From positions 248,001-312,000 of the forward strand of contig NZ_JACERN010000042.1 of assembly GCF_013911085.1 (NCBI RefSeq): 64,000 bases of DNA, written 5' to 3'. Below the pieces are notes generated by a model. It did not search any database. It was not told the origin of the DNA and was given only the letters and a program-made list of their open reading frames with translations. Both the position numbers and the translations under genes were made by a program. The DNA is from Aquitalea aquatica (lineage in GTDB: Bacteria; Pseudomonadota; Gammaproteobacteria; Burkholderiales; Chromobacteriaceae). Of this stretch, positions 57,062 through 64,000 are shown in pieces. Positions within the stretch are counted from its first letter, which is position 1; every line of letters starts with the position of its first letter.

Positions 57062-57283
57062 ATGAAAACCTTCTCTCTCAAGAAAATCGCTGGCGTACTC
57101 GTTGCCACCGTTGTAGCTGCTCCGGCTTTTGCTGATACCACTGCCGTGGCATTTACTGCTCCCAATATCGATTTCACTTCTGTATCTGCATGGGTCGGCG
57201 GTGCTCTTGCTGCTGGCGTTCTCGGCATTGCCATCAGCTTCAAGGGTATCGATCTGGCTAAGCGTGGCATCAAGAAGGCTTAA
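57062..57283 (+). CDS. Major coat protein (pVIII-like)
   Basis: 73 residues. A signal peptide of about 24 (KKIAGVLVATVVAAPAFA) leaves a mature protein of 49: acidic start (DTTAVAFTAPNIDF), one membrane segment (WVGGALAAGVLGIAISF) and a lysine/arginine-rich end (AKRGIKKA). This is the classic pVIII layout. AAGGAG precedes the ATG. A strong terminator follows, as is usual after gene VIII, and secures its high output. Confidence 0.92.
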   Translation: MKTFSLKKIAGVLVATVVAAPAFADTTAVAFTAPNIDFTSVSAWVGGALAAGVLGIAISFKGIDLAKRGIKKA

Positions 57284-57301
57284 CCAGTCCCCTTGCTAAG
57301 G

Positions 57302-57328
57302 AGGGAGGGGGCTTCGGCTCCCTTTTTT
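57302..57328 (+). terminator. Terminator after the major coat gene
   Basis: AGGGAG/CTCCCT stem (57302-57307, 57318-57323) with six T, directly after gene VIII. Confidence 0.82.
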
Positions 57329-57331
57329 ATT

Positions 57332-57430
57332 ATGGATACTCTAATTCCTGATTTGTGGCAGTTGGTTTACTTCCTTACTGGGGTTGTTTCTGCCTCTGCT
57401 CTCATTGTCGGCATTAATACAAAGTGGTGA
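57332..57430 (+). CDS. 32-residue minor coat-like peptide (pVII/pIX-like)
   Basis: An ATG at 57332 opens a 32-residue frame ending in TGA at 57428-57430. The product has a polar start (MDTLIPDLWQL), one membrane segment (VYFLTGVVSASALIVGI) and a short NTKW end. M13 pVII and pIX have 33 and 32 residues with the same layout. It lies between the coat terminator and the adsorption gene, where inoviruses keep tiny capsid genes. No strong ribosome-binding site is visible because the terminator is adjacent. Confidence 0.6.
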   Translation: MDTLIPDLWQLVYFLTGVVSASALIVGINTKW

Positions 57431-57434
57431 TGCT

Positions 57435-58760
57435 ATGCGGCATATTCGTAATCTAATGTGGTTCATTGTCGGCATATTGATTGCTTTTGCCGCATCCATC
57501 TCTTATGCCGGTGGTCCTTTGACTGGCCCTAATGCTTCACTGCCAGTTACTGGTAGTCAAATAGGCGTTTCAGGTCAACCAACAACGACATGGTACAAAG
57601 TTAATAGTGCCTCTGTATCTGGCGCTGCTGCTGATGCGGTTAGGGTTGAGCGGGAAATTACTGTTAAATTAATTGAGGGAAATACCGGCAGGGTTTTAAA
57701 TCCTAAGGTTATTGAGGCTATTGAAATCCCCAAGCCTGCTCTTGCTGGTTATGCTAAAGGTGTTTTAAAAAATGCAGGCAAGGGTTTTCTTTATGGTATA
57801 GCGGCTAGCATTATTGCTAACTACGCAATACAGAAGGGATGGGAATGGCTGGACTCTGCAAAGTGTCAAGTAACTGCTGGCTGCACTGCGCCGGGTTGGC
57901 ATAAAGAGGGTCAGCCCGTAATGGCTTGCTTGCAGCAAGTCTCTACTTATATTGGTGCTCCTATTTCCACGTTGCAATTCAACGGGGGGCATCAGAGCAG
58001 TCCCGGTTGGTTTATTTGTGATGTTACATATAAACCAAATGGAAATAGATTTACATCGTGGGGTGTTCCAACTTCTTCAGCTACTAAAAATCCAGTTACT
58101 GACACCGAAATTGATGATTTGTCTAAGCAGGTTGATCCTGTTGGCGCTGCAAAAGACCTTGCAGATACTCATGATGACATTGATTACTCTCACGCGCCAA
58201 ATCCTTATAAATTTTCCAGTCCTGATGGGTCATACAAAAGCCCACCCATTACCACTTCAGAAAAGACTACCAATCCTGATGGCTCTACAACAATAAAAAA
58301 TGTAACAACTCAGACAGTTTGGAATATTAATGACACCACGATTAACAATAAAAATGTAACTACAACAACAACTCAGAATACAGATTCAAAGGGCAATGCA
58401 TCTCCACCGGAAACAACAACAACAGAAGATGAAAAGCCTGATCAAACGCCCACTTGGACTGACCCTAGCATGCCGACAGTACCTGATTTGTATATTCAAA
58501 AATATCCTGATGGACTTAAAGGTGTTTGGCTTTCAAAACAAGATTCCTTTAAACAAACGGCTTTTGTTAAATCACTTCAAACGCTAGTGCCTTCTATTTC
58601 TGGTGGTACGTGCCCATCGTTTTCTATTGACACAAATAATCACTGGGTCAATACGGGTTCCATGCAAATACCCACCCCTTGTTGGATATATGACTTTGTA
58701 AGAGCCGTTTTAATGCTTACTGCCGTCTTTGTATCTCGCGCCATTATATTTGGAGGTTAA
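57435..58760 (+). CDS. Adsorption protein, pIII/TspB-like
   Basis: 441 residues. A signal peptide (FIVGILIAFAASISYA, cleavage near 25) is followed by an N-terminal domain, a cysteine-rich segment (AKCQVTAGCTAPGW), a Thr/Asn-rich linker (about 285-335) and a C-terminal domain (PDLYIQKYPDGLKGVW, GGTCPSFSID) ending in a membrane anchor (VLMLTAVFVSRAIIF). This matches pIII layout and the neisserial phage protein TspB. It should bind the host receptor, and inoviral pIII-type proteins often also use pili. GC is much lower than in the host genes. Confidence 0.82.
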   Translation: MRHIRNLMWFIVGILIAFAASISYAGGPLTGPNASLPVTGSQIGVSGQPTTTWYKVNSASVSGAAADAVRVEREITVKLIEGNTGRVLNPKVIEAIEIPKPALAGYAKGVLKNAGKGFLYGIAASIIANYAIQKGWEWLDSAKCQVTAGCTAPGWHKEGQPVMACLQQVSTYIGAPISTLQFNGGHQSSPGWFICDVTYKPNGNRFTSWGVPTSSATKNPVTDTEIDDLSKQVDPVGAAKDLADTHDDIDYSHAPNPYKFSSPDGSYKSPPITTSEKTTNPDGSTTIKNVTTQTVWNINDTTINNKNVTTTTTQNTDSKGNASPPETTTTEDEKPDQTPTWTDPSMPTVPDLYIQKYPDGLKGVWLSKQDSFKQTAFVKSLQTLVPSISGGTCPSFSIDTNNHWVNTGSMQIPTPCWIYDFVRAVLMLTAVFVSRAIIFGG

Positions 58761-58763
58761 TCA

Positions 58764-59111
58764 ATGGGCTTTCTAGGCGTCTTTTTTGCTCAAATCCTAT
58801 CCAAGTTTGTTTCGATGGCGGCAATCATTATTGCACTTTTTGTTGCTGCCTTTGCTGCCTTGTGGTTGCTTGGTACTGACTTAGGCTCTTGGCTATTTGG
58901 GCAAGTCTTGGATTTGGCAATCTTTATAATGAATACAATTAGCTTTGATTTTAACGCAATGAATGTTGCTCAATATATAACCATACTGCCGGCTGAAACT
59001 AGAAATATGCTTGGTGTGATTGGTGCTGGCCAGGCTATAGCATTAATCATTGGTGCCATTGGCGTGCGTTTGCTTTTGCAGGTTATCCCGTTTACTCGCT
59101 TGGGGTCTTGA
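58764..59111 (+). CDS. Minor coat protein, pVI-like (DUF2523)
   Basis: 115 residues with about three membrane segments (MAAIIIALFVAAFAALWLL; a middle LAIFIMNTISF; a C-terminal IALIIGAIGVRLLLQVI). It is between the adsorption and Zot genes, exactly where inoviruses place the DUF2523/pVI capping protein. The start is 3 bases after the previous stop. Confidence 0.85.
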   Translation: MGFLGVFFAQILSKFVSMAAIIIALFVAAFAALWLLGTDLGSWLFGQVLDLAIFIMNTISFDFNAMNVAQYITILPAETRNMLGVIGAGQAIALIIGAIGVRLLLQVIPFTRLGS

Positions 59112-59112
59112 T

Positions 59113-60354
59113 ATGATTAACTTGTTGCTCGGCGCCCCACGTTCTGGCAAGTCTTATGAGGCCACTGTTTACCATATTCTGGCTGCTTTGGAATCGGGCC
59201 GCATGGTGGTCACCAATCTACCGGTTAATGTGGACATGTTTGCGGCAATCAATGCAGAGTACGCAAAGCTCCTGGTCGTGATAAGGGATGATGGCCGGGT
59301 AAAGGCTTTTAGCCTGGAATCGCATTGGCACCATGAATGGCGTGATCCTGGTACGGGTCGTGGTCCGCTGTTTGTTGTGGATGAATGCCAGTTCGTCATG
59401 AAGCGGGGCGATACGCCCAGGTGGTTGCAAGAGCTGGCCTCTATGCATGGCCACTATGGGTATGACTGGCTGCTGATTTCTCAGAGTTACGGCAAGCTGG
59501 ATAAGGATATTTGTGACATGGTGCAGTTCACTTACTATGTCCGCAAGAAATTGGCTTTTGGTGAGCCTGACGCTTATATCCGCAAGGTGTATGACGGCCT
59601 TAAGCGTCCCAGTTCGCAAGAAATCGAGATTGGTGAGCGAAAGTACAAACCTGCTTACTATAAGTTCTACAAGAGCCACACTCAGTCTGTGGGGTCTGTT
59701 GATGAGTTTACGGGGTCGGATGTGTCTAATCGCTTTGTGCGGTGGAAATGGGCTATTCGGATTTTCTGGGGCATTTTCCTTTTCATGTGTGCCGGTGCTG
59801 CATATAGCTATTACACACAAAAGCCTAAAAAGCCTGTCCCTCCGCTGACTGCTGGAATGTCCGCTTCCAGTCCGCAGCCACCCGTTCCTAAGCCTTCTGC
59901 GTCCGCTCCGTTGGGTGATTACGTTGCAAGGGCTGAAAAGCCTTCTCAGATGGATTCTGACCCCTTTGCCGGTATGCGCTTGTCTATTAAGGCCTCCATC
60001 ATTGGCAAGGCCAAGCAAGTCTGGTTGTTTGCTGTGAGTCGGGATGGTCAGGAAATCATGCAGCAGACTGGACCACAGCTTTCTGATGCTGGTTATTCAA
60101 TTCGTACTGTTAACGAGTGCCTTGTCATTGTCGATCACCCCAAGCTTTCCCGGCCTATGTATGTCTACTGTGATTCACCTGGTGCAGTAGAATCCAAGCC
60201 TGTCACGGAATCGAAGCCCATATCTATTAAAGCACCTGATTTATCTGCCGCGATGCCTTTTCAGGGCAAGCCTCAGCAGGCTGAAATCAATTCTGATTTA
60301 AATAAAAATCCACCTGTCAATAATGCAAAAAACATGCCAATCGGAAAACTATGA
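59113..60354 (+). CDS. Zonular occludens toxin-like phage assembly ATPase (Zot/pI)
   Basis: 413 residues. Walker A GAPRSGKS is at 7-14, Walker B LFVVDECQF near 88, one membrane segment near 214-234 (IFWGIFLFMCAGAAYSYY), then a periplasmic tail. This is the pI/Zot morphogenesis protein, which drives phage extrusion in the inner membrane. The name Zot does not imply toxicity here. The ATG at 59113 gives the P-loop directly at the N-terminus. Confidence 0.93.
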   Translation: MINLLLGAPRSGKSYEATVYHILAALESGRMVVTNLPVNVDMFAAINAEYAKLLVVIRDDGRVKAFSLESHWHHEWRDPGTGRGPLFVVDECQFVMKRGDTPRWLQELASMHGHYGYDWLLISQSYGKLDKDICDMVQFTYYVRKKLAFGEPDAYIRKVYDGLKRPSSQEIEIGERKYKPAYYKFYKSHTQSVGSVDEFTGSDVSNRFVRWKWAIRIFWGIFLFMCAGAAYSYYTQKPKKPVPPLTAGMSASSPQPPVPKPSASAPLGDYVARAEKPSQMDSDPFAGMRLSIKASIIGKAKQVWLFAVSRDGQEIMQQTGPQLSDAGYSIRTVNECLVIVDHPKLSRPMYVYCDSPGAVESKPVTESKPISIKAPDLSAAMPFQGKPQQAEINSDLNKNPPVNNAKNMPIGKL

Positions 60355-61165
60355 TTTTTTGCATTAATACAACAAATAAAGCTAAAACACGGGTCACGTT
60401 ATAAGCGCGCGCGGCCCGGCGACTGCATCCAGATATACCCCCCAGCGTTCGCCGCACCAGGTGCAAACACTTCCCACATCAAGCTGCCGCGAGTGAAATC
60501 AGTCCAGGGCGTCACCCCTGCGCACCTTGTCCACATCCAGCGGTCAAACCGCTTTTCACTTTCCCCCGGAAAGAAAAATTGATAGAGGAGGAAATGACGG
60601 TCCGACTTGATGCGGTGGGTATGTGGTAAACCCGTCGCGCTTGCAGGGGCTGTTGGCGGGGCGTGTGCAACTTGTGGGCAAGTTGTCTCTCTCCTTGTCC
60701 ATCAGGTTGTGCACCCCCGTCACCAGCTCCTGCTGACGGGTTTTCCACATATCCACGGCCCTTCAAGGTGTGGCCAGGTCAGCGACGTGCGGCGTCGGTT
60801 TTTTGCAGACGGGGGAGGGCGCATTTGCTGCAGCCCACCCCTTTGGCCGCTGGTTGTGGTCAAGGTGCGCGTTTTGGGGTGGCGCCCTGGACTGATGAAA
60901 CAAGCGGACGTACAGATTGATGCGGGATGGGTTTGCGTCTACCTGGTGCAAGAATCGACTGGGGACTACGGTATATCGGATGATTCAATGGAGCCGGGCC
61001 GCGCGCGTGTGTAAAGGATGGCGAGTGGTCACCACGCTTCCTTTTTGCAGACTGCATTGCAATGCCTCCGGCATTGCCCTGACGGTTGCCGAAGGCACCA
61101 CCCGGCGACACGGAACGGTACTCACACCGAGCAGGTGCCGGGGAATACGGGGCAGGCTGCCCCGT
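60355..61165. other. Phage non-coding region, probable replication origin region
   Basis: About 810 bases between Zot and the leftward accessory genes. Only short or atypical frames occur. Visible structures are AGCGGT/ACCGCT with TTT (60539-60556), CTTTCC/GGAAAG (about 60558-60572) and GGGGCA/TGCCCC (about 61149-61165). Inoviruses keep their plus- and minus-strand origins and packaging signal in such a gap, but I could not identify the Rep nick site. Confidence 0.5.
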
Positions 61166-61369
61166 CTAATACCAGTTGGCTCGTATAAAGCTAGCAGCCA
61201 TGATGCCAATGTAAATTGTCGAGAAATGAATGGGCCACCATGCCCATTTCGGCTCGCTCCGCCATGACAAAAACACTGTTCCGCTGATGACGATAGCTCG
61301 CCCCGTCCAGTTTAGATAGGTCAGGAAAATAAGGGCTATCAGCAGCAATGCCCAGTTCTTAAGCGTCAT
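61166..61369 (-). CDS. Small hydrophobic phage protein
   Basis: 67 residues with two likely membrane segments (NWALLLIALIFLTYLNW and IHFSTIYIGIMAASFI). It overlaps the end of the upstream leftward gene by 4 bases, so both are coupled. The function is unknown; a superinfection-exclusion or membrane role is a guess. It is transcribed against the structural genes. Confidence 0.6.
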   Translation of the reverse strand: MTLKNWALLLIALIFLTYLNWTGRAIVISGTVFLSWRSEPKWAWWPIHFSTIYIGIMAASFIRANWY

Positions 61370-61803
61370 CCATCGCCCTTGAAAATGTTATTCACCATCA
61401 GCCCGAATCGGGCTTGCCTGTCTAGGTTATCACGATAAAAATCACGTTCCATCATGAGTCTTTCGATCAAGTCGGCTTGCTTTTCGGCTAGTCGGGCAGC
61501 TTTGCGATATTCTGGCAGTCGTAAAATCTCGTCTGTGAGCATCGGTCCCCAGGGGGAATCTAGCCGATTTCCTGTGAGTGAAAAGCCCTGCAAGGGTTTT
61601 AGTTCCTCTAGCTGCTTTTGCTGTTTCAGGCAAAGCCATATCGCCTTGGGCACCGGCTCTGCACCTGTTTTCCATTGCATCCATTCGTCGACAGTTACGC
61701 CCAAGTCTCGGGCGCTCTTGTTGTCGTCTGCACTGAACATTAGCTTGGCAAGCTCCATTGCGTCACAGTCAAAATTGGTTCGCGGGTTGAGTCGTTTCAG
61801 CAT
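61366..61803 (-). CDS. Putative phage regulator, DUF3653-like
   Basis: 145 residues from the ATG at 61803; a GTG at 61893 would add 30 residues but lies across a terminator hairpin. The part ARDLGVTVDEWMQWKTGAEPVPKAIWLCL resembles the helix-turn-helix-like core of DUF3653 proteins in Xanthomonas-type filamentous phages. A charged coiled-coil-prone C-terminus follows (EKQADLIERLMMERDFYRDN). It is likely an accessory DNA-binding regulator, second to the DUF3693-type protein. Confidence 0.6.
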   Translation of the reverse strand: MLKRLNPRTNFDCDAMELAKLMFSADDNKSARDLGVTVDEWMQWKTGAEPVPKAIWLCLKQQKQLEELKPLQGFSLTGNRLDSPWGPMLTDEILRLPEYRKAARLAEKQADLIERLMMERDFYRDNLDRQARFGLMVNNIFKGDG

Positions 61804-61810
61804 GGCAATT

Positions 61811-61843
61811 GCAAAAAGCAAAGCCCCACACGGGGCGGGGCTT
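61811..61843 (-). terminator. Native terminator of the phage regulator gene (in the circular form)
   Basis: AAGCCCC/GGGGCTT (61821-61827, 61837-61843) followed on the minus strand by TTTGCTTTTT. In the excised circle it comes 20 bases after the stop at 61863-61865 that ends the regulator frame. In the prophage it is separated from that gene by 8 kb. Confidence 0.65.
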
Positions 61844-61944
61844 GGTATGATGTTCGGATAACTTAGACCGTAAATGGCTGCAAAGTGTCGCACCTAGGCG
61901 ACATAGTATTTCTACGTATCCTGTTCTTTCTGAGTCTTTGCTTG

Positions 61945-61972
61945 ATTTGACATAATATATATTATGCGAACA
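61945..61972. other. Right attachment site (attR), matching a full dif site
   Basis: ATTTGACATAA, TATATA, TTATGCGAACA: the reverse complement of a canonical dif (XerC arm TGTTCGCATAA, centre, XerD arm TTATGTCAAAT). It closely resembles dif sites of Neisseria as I recall them. It places this locus at the replication terminus. Confidence 0.85.
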
Positions 61973-62092
61973 AATGTAAGTCAGGGAGCACAGCACAAAC
62001 CATGTGCTTGCAATGGTCATATATGTCTTCTCACCCGACTGGCTGGCCGCTACCATAGCTAGCTTAAACCACCGCATTGAAAGACAAGCATC

Positions 62093-63145
62093 ATGCAATA
62101 CCGCAAGTTGGGCGACACCGATGTCTCGGTCAGCGTGATCGCTCTGGGCACCATGACCTGGGGTGAGCAGAATACCGAAGCCGAAGCGCACAGTCAGATC
62201 GACCTGGCACTGGAACATGGCGTAAACCTGATTGATGCTGCCGAAATGTATCCGGTGCCACCGCGACCTGAAACCCAGGGTTTGACCGAGAGCTATATCG
62301 GTAGCTGGCTGAAAAAATCCGGTCTGCGTGAGCGTATTGTTTTGGCCAGCAAGGCGGTTGGTCCGGCAACTGACCCCAAGCGACCAAGCCACTTTCGCGA
62401 TGGCAAGCCGCACTTTGATCGCAAGAACCTGACTCAGGCGCTGGATGACAGCCTGCGCCGCCTGCAAACCGATTATCTGGATCTTTACCAGCTGCACTGG
62501 CCAGATAGAACTGCCAATACCTTTGGTACGCTTGGTTTTCCCTGGCAGGATGATCCAGATGGCAGCACGCCCATCGAGGAAACGCTGGCCATTCTCAAGG
62601 AGTTTGTCGATGCGGGTAAAATTCGCGCCATCGGCCTGTCCAATGAAACGCCCTGGGGACTGGCACAGTTCCTGAAGGCCTCGGAAAATCTGGATCTGCC
62701 ACGCGTGGTCAGCATTCAGAATCCTTACAGTCTGCTCAATCGACTATTTGAAATCGGCCTGTCCGAGTTCAGTCGGCGGGAAAATATTGGCCTGCTGGCT
62801 TATTCACCGCTGGCTTTCGGTGTGTTGTCCGGCAAATACCTGAATGGTGCGCGGCCTGCTGCGGCACGCCTGACATTGTTCGAGCGCTTTACCCGCTATA
62901 GCAGCGAAGGCGCGGCTTTGGCTGCGCAGGCTTATGTCGATCTGGCACAACGCCACGGCCTGAGCCCGGCCCAGATGGCGCTGGCTTTCGTTAATAGCCG
63001 TCCTTTCGTGACCAGTAACATTATTGGTGCAACCACCCTGCCCCAATTGCAGGAAAATCTGGATAGTATTCATTTGACACTGGATGAGGCCCTGGTGCTG
63101 GAATTGGAAGCCATTCACAGCCGTATGCCCAACCCCTGCCCTTGA
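62093..63145 (+). CDS. Aldo/keto reductase (Tas-like)
   Basis: 350 residues of the aldo/keto reductase superfamily, Tas branch. The catalytic tetrad is readable: D48, Y53 (NLIDAAEMY, giving D and Y), K87 (LASKAVG) and a histidine in QLHWPDR near 142. The NADPH site follows at the C-terminal NIIGATTLPQLQENLDSI. It reduces aldehydes or ketones with NADPH; the natural substrate is unknown. It is the first host gene right of dif. Confidence 0.9.
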   Translation: MQYRKLGDTDVSVSVIALGTMTWGEQNTEAEAHSQIDLALEHGVNLIDAAEMYPVPPRPETQGLTESYIGSWLKKSGLRERIVLASKAVGPATDPKRPSHFRDGKPHFDRKNLTQALDDSLRRLQTDYLDLYQLHWPDRTANTFGTLGFPWQDDPDGSTPIEETLAILKEFVDAGKIRAIGLSNETPWGLAQFLKASENLDLPRVVSIQNPYSLLNRLFEIGLSEFSRRENIGLLAYSPLAFGVLSGKYLNGARPAAARLTLFERFTRYSSEGAALAAQAYVDLAQRHGLSPAQMALAFVNSRPFVTSNIIGATTLPQLQENLDSIHLTLDEALVLELEAIHSRMPNPCP

Positions 63146-63168
63146 GTTCATGATTTATCGGCAGATAT

Positions 63169-63197
63169 AAAAAAGCCCTGATTAATCAGGGCTTTTT
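63169..63197. terminator. Bidirectional terminator between convergent genes
   Basis: A perfect palindrome: six A, then GCCCTGATT/AATCAGGGC, then five T. It serves the aldo/keto reductase and the leftward gene at 63222. Confidence 0.9.
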
Positions 63198-63221
63198 CTT
63201 GGGTAGACATGCCTGTCAGGC

Positions 63222-63476
63222 TTACTCGATGTCTTTTTCGCGCTGATACAGGGCATAGCTGAAAATCGGCCAGCCGGAAGCCAAGGCCTGTTCCAGTGTA
63301 AGCTGTTGCGGCTGCCAGTGTTCCGGCTGTTCGTCGTCGAATTCACCGAACACGTCGTACAGGGTGGCGGACAGCACGTCATCCAGTTCGTCGGCGGATT
63401 TCATTTCCACCACGATGAAGTCGTACATTTTTTCCCATTCGCTGGAATTGCGCATCGGGATCTTGAAGAACACCAT
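63222..63476 (-). CDS. Hypothetical small acidic protein
   Basis: 84 residues from an ATG at 63476 with AGGAG 8 bases upstream; an in-frame upstream start at 63527 has none. It is acidic (MKSADELDDVLSATLYDVFGEFDDE) with no membrane segment and no family that I recognise. Confidence 0.7.
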   Translation of the reverse strand: MVFFKIPMRNSSEWEKMYDFIVVEMKSADELDDVLSATLYDVFGEFDDEQPEHWQPQQLTLEQALASGWPIFSYALYQREKDIE

Positions 63477-63630
63477 ACTGTTACTCCTGTTATCAATGCG
63501 GGCCGCAAGGCTGCGACCCTGCTTCATGTTTCGCTGGGCGCTATCTTACCATTTGCACGGAATTGTTCATCCCCGTCTGGGACAAAATGCTGCGCCTGAA
63601 GTTTGCGTGACGACCGCCCATTGAGACTTT

Positions 63631-64000
63631 TCAGTCATCGTCGCCCTCCCCGGCTGCATCGCCCAGCAAGTGGCCGGGCAGCTGCTTGTTGGGTTTGATG
63701 CCCATCTTGCGCAGCCTTTCTGCACTGGACAGCAAGTTGCCGCGCCCGCTGGAGAGTTGCTTCATGGCATCGCCAAATGTGTCGCGGGTACTATCCAGCT
63801 GTTTGCCGAGTTTTTCCATATTGCCGACGAAGCCGGCCAGCTTGTCGTACATGGCACCGCTTTGCCGGGCAATCTCCTGAGCATTCTGGTTCTGGTATTC
63901 ATAGCGCCAGATGCTGGCCACGGTACGCAGGGTAGCCAGTAGCGTGCTGGGGCCAACAATCATGATGCGCCGCTCGAAAGCCTCGTTGAACAAGCTCATG
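63631..64000 (-). CDS. rmuC: DNA recombination protein RmuC, C-terminal part (partial)
   Basis: The frame is open to the window end; about 123 C-terminal residues are present. FERRIMIVGPSTLLATLRTVASIWRYE is a hallmark of the RmuC nuclease-like domain, and the coiled-coil tail follows (GNMEKLGKQLDSTRDTFGDAMKQLS). RmuC limits inversion at short repeats and is thought to cut DNA structures. Confidence 0.9.
   Translation of the reverse strand, partial: MSLFNEAFERRIMIVGPSTLLATLRTVASIWRYEYQNQNAQEIARQSGAMYDKLAGFVGNMEKLGKQLDSTRDTFGDAMKQLSSGRGNLLSSAERLRKMGIKPNKQLPGHLLGDAAGEGDDD

Larger units (their letters stand above)
53936..61961 (+). mobile_element. Filamentous prophage (Inoviridae) integrated at dif
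   Basis: About 8.0 kb bounded by identical 17-base cores (ATTTGACATAATATATA at 53936-53952 and 61945-61961). The gene order is the inovirus one: regulator, ssDNA-binding protein, Rep, major coat, small coat, adsorption protein, pVI-like, Zot. Dif-based integration means XerC/XerD of the host do the joining, as for CTX phage; no phage integrase is inside. All structural frames are open, so it may be active. Base composition drops to clearly lower GC in the adsorption gene. No secretin gene is present. Confidence 0.9.

Noticed and set aside
59113-60354. Zot as an enterotoxin
   Set aside because: In inoviruses this is the assembly ATPase; nothing in the sequence shows a toxin fragment.
60582-60630. 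AGGAGG followed by ATG and an 11-codon frame
   Set aside because: The spacing is too short for efficient initiation and the peptide has no feature.
60607-61014. A 135-codon frame in the phage non-coding region
   Set aside because: Unusual composition, no ribosome-binding site, no motif, and overlapping frames of similar quality on both strands. An origin region is likelier.

Overview
The window looks like chromosomal DNA of a GC-rich betaproteobacterium, most likely order Neisseriales, Chromobacteriaceae-like (Chromobacterium/Aquitalea/Vogesella relatives). This is inferred from gene content, from a dif site that closely resembles my memory of the Neisseria dif, and from an inovirus whose adsorption protein resembles neisserial TspB. 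No rRNA or tRNA is present to settle it.

Layout. 1-1.1 kb: end of a branched-chain amino-acid-type ABC transporter (binding protein tail, livF-like ATPase). 1.3-5.8 kb: a 2OG-Fe(II) oxygenase coupled to an orphan MetQ-like binding protein, then a complete cystine ABC importer on the minus strand. 6.0-19.2 kb: an organosulfur-scavenging island with a SfnR-like sigma-54 activator, four acyl-CoA-dehydrogenase-fold flavoproteins (SfnB/DszC type), ribB, an NtaA/DszA-type FMN monooxygenase, a GntR regulator, and ssuD, an amidohydrolase and ssuA. Two promoters of this island carry good -24/-12 elements with the same palindrome (CTGCTGC-N4-GCAGCAG) upstream. 20-24.4 kb: an MHS-type MFS carrier, a ModA-like binding protein, a divergent LysR regulator and a TauD-family dioxygenase. 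24.8-29 kb: a chemoreceptor and a PAS-PAS-GGDEF-EAL protein. 29-43.3 kb: mostly housekeeping genes (VOC protein, LplT-like carrier, C69 dipeptidase, ccoS-ccoI, quinone oxidoreductase, typA, VanX-like dipeptidase, peptide-binding protein), with two candidate small RNAs. 43.8-50.4 kb: an AcrAB-OprM-type RND efflux operon plus a TetR regulator. 50.5-53.2 kb: an EAL/HDOD signalling protein and a tyrosine recombinase.

53.94-61.96 kb is a complete-looking filamentous prophage (Inoviridae) inserted in the chromosomal dif site. Its order is: leftward DUF3693-type regulator, three-operator control region, ssDNA-binding protein, small protein, HUH replication protein, major coat protein with terminator, a 32-residue coat-like peptide, TspB/pIII-like adsorption protein, pVI-like protein, Zot (pI), a non-coding region, then two leftward accessory genes. 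No secretin (pIV) is encoded, so export presumably uses a host secretin. The regulator's reading frame crosses the attachment core. In the chromosome its 3' end is host tandem-repeat DNA; in the excised circle it would continue in frame into 26 different residues, a stop, and a terminator now stranded at the other end of the prophage.

After dif come an aldo/keto reductase, a small conserved-looking ORF and the 3' part of rmuC, which runs off the window.
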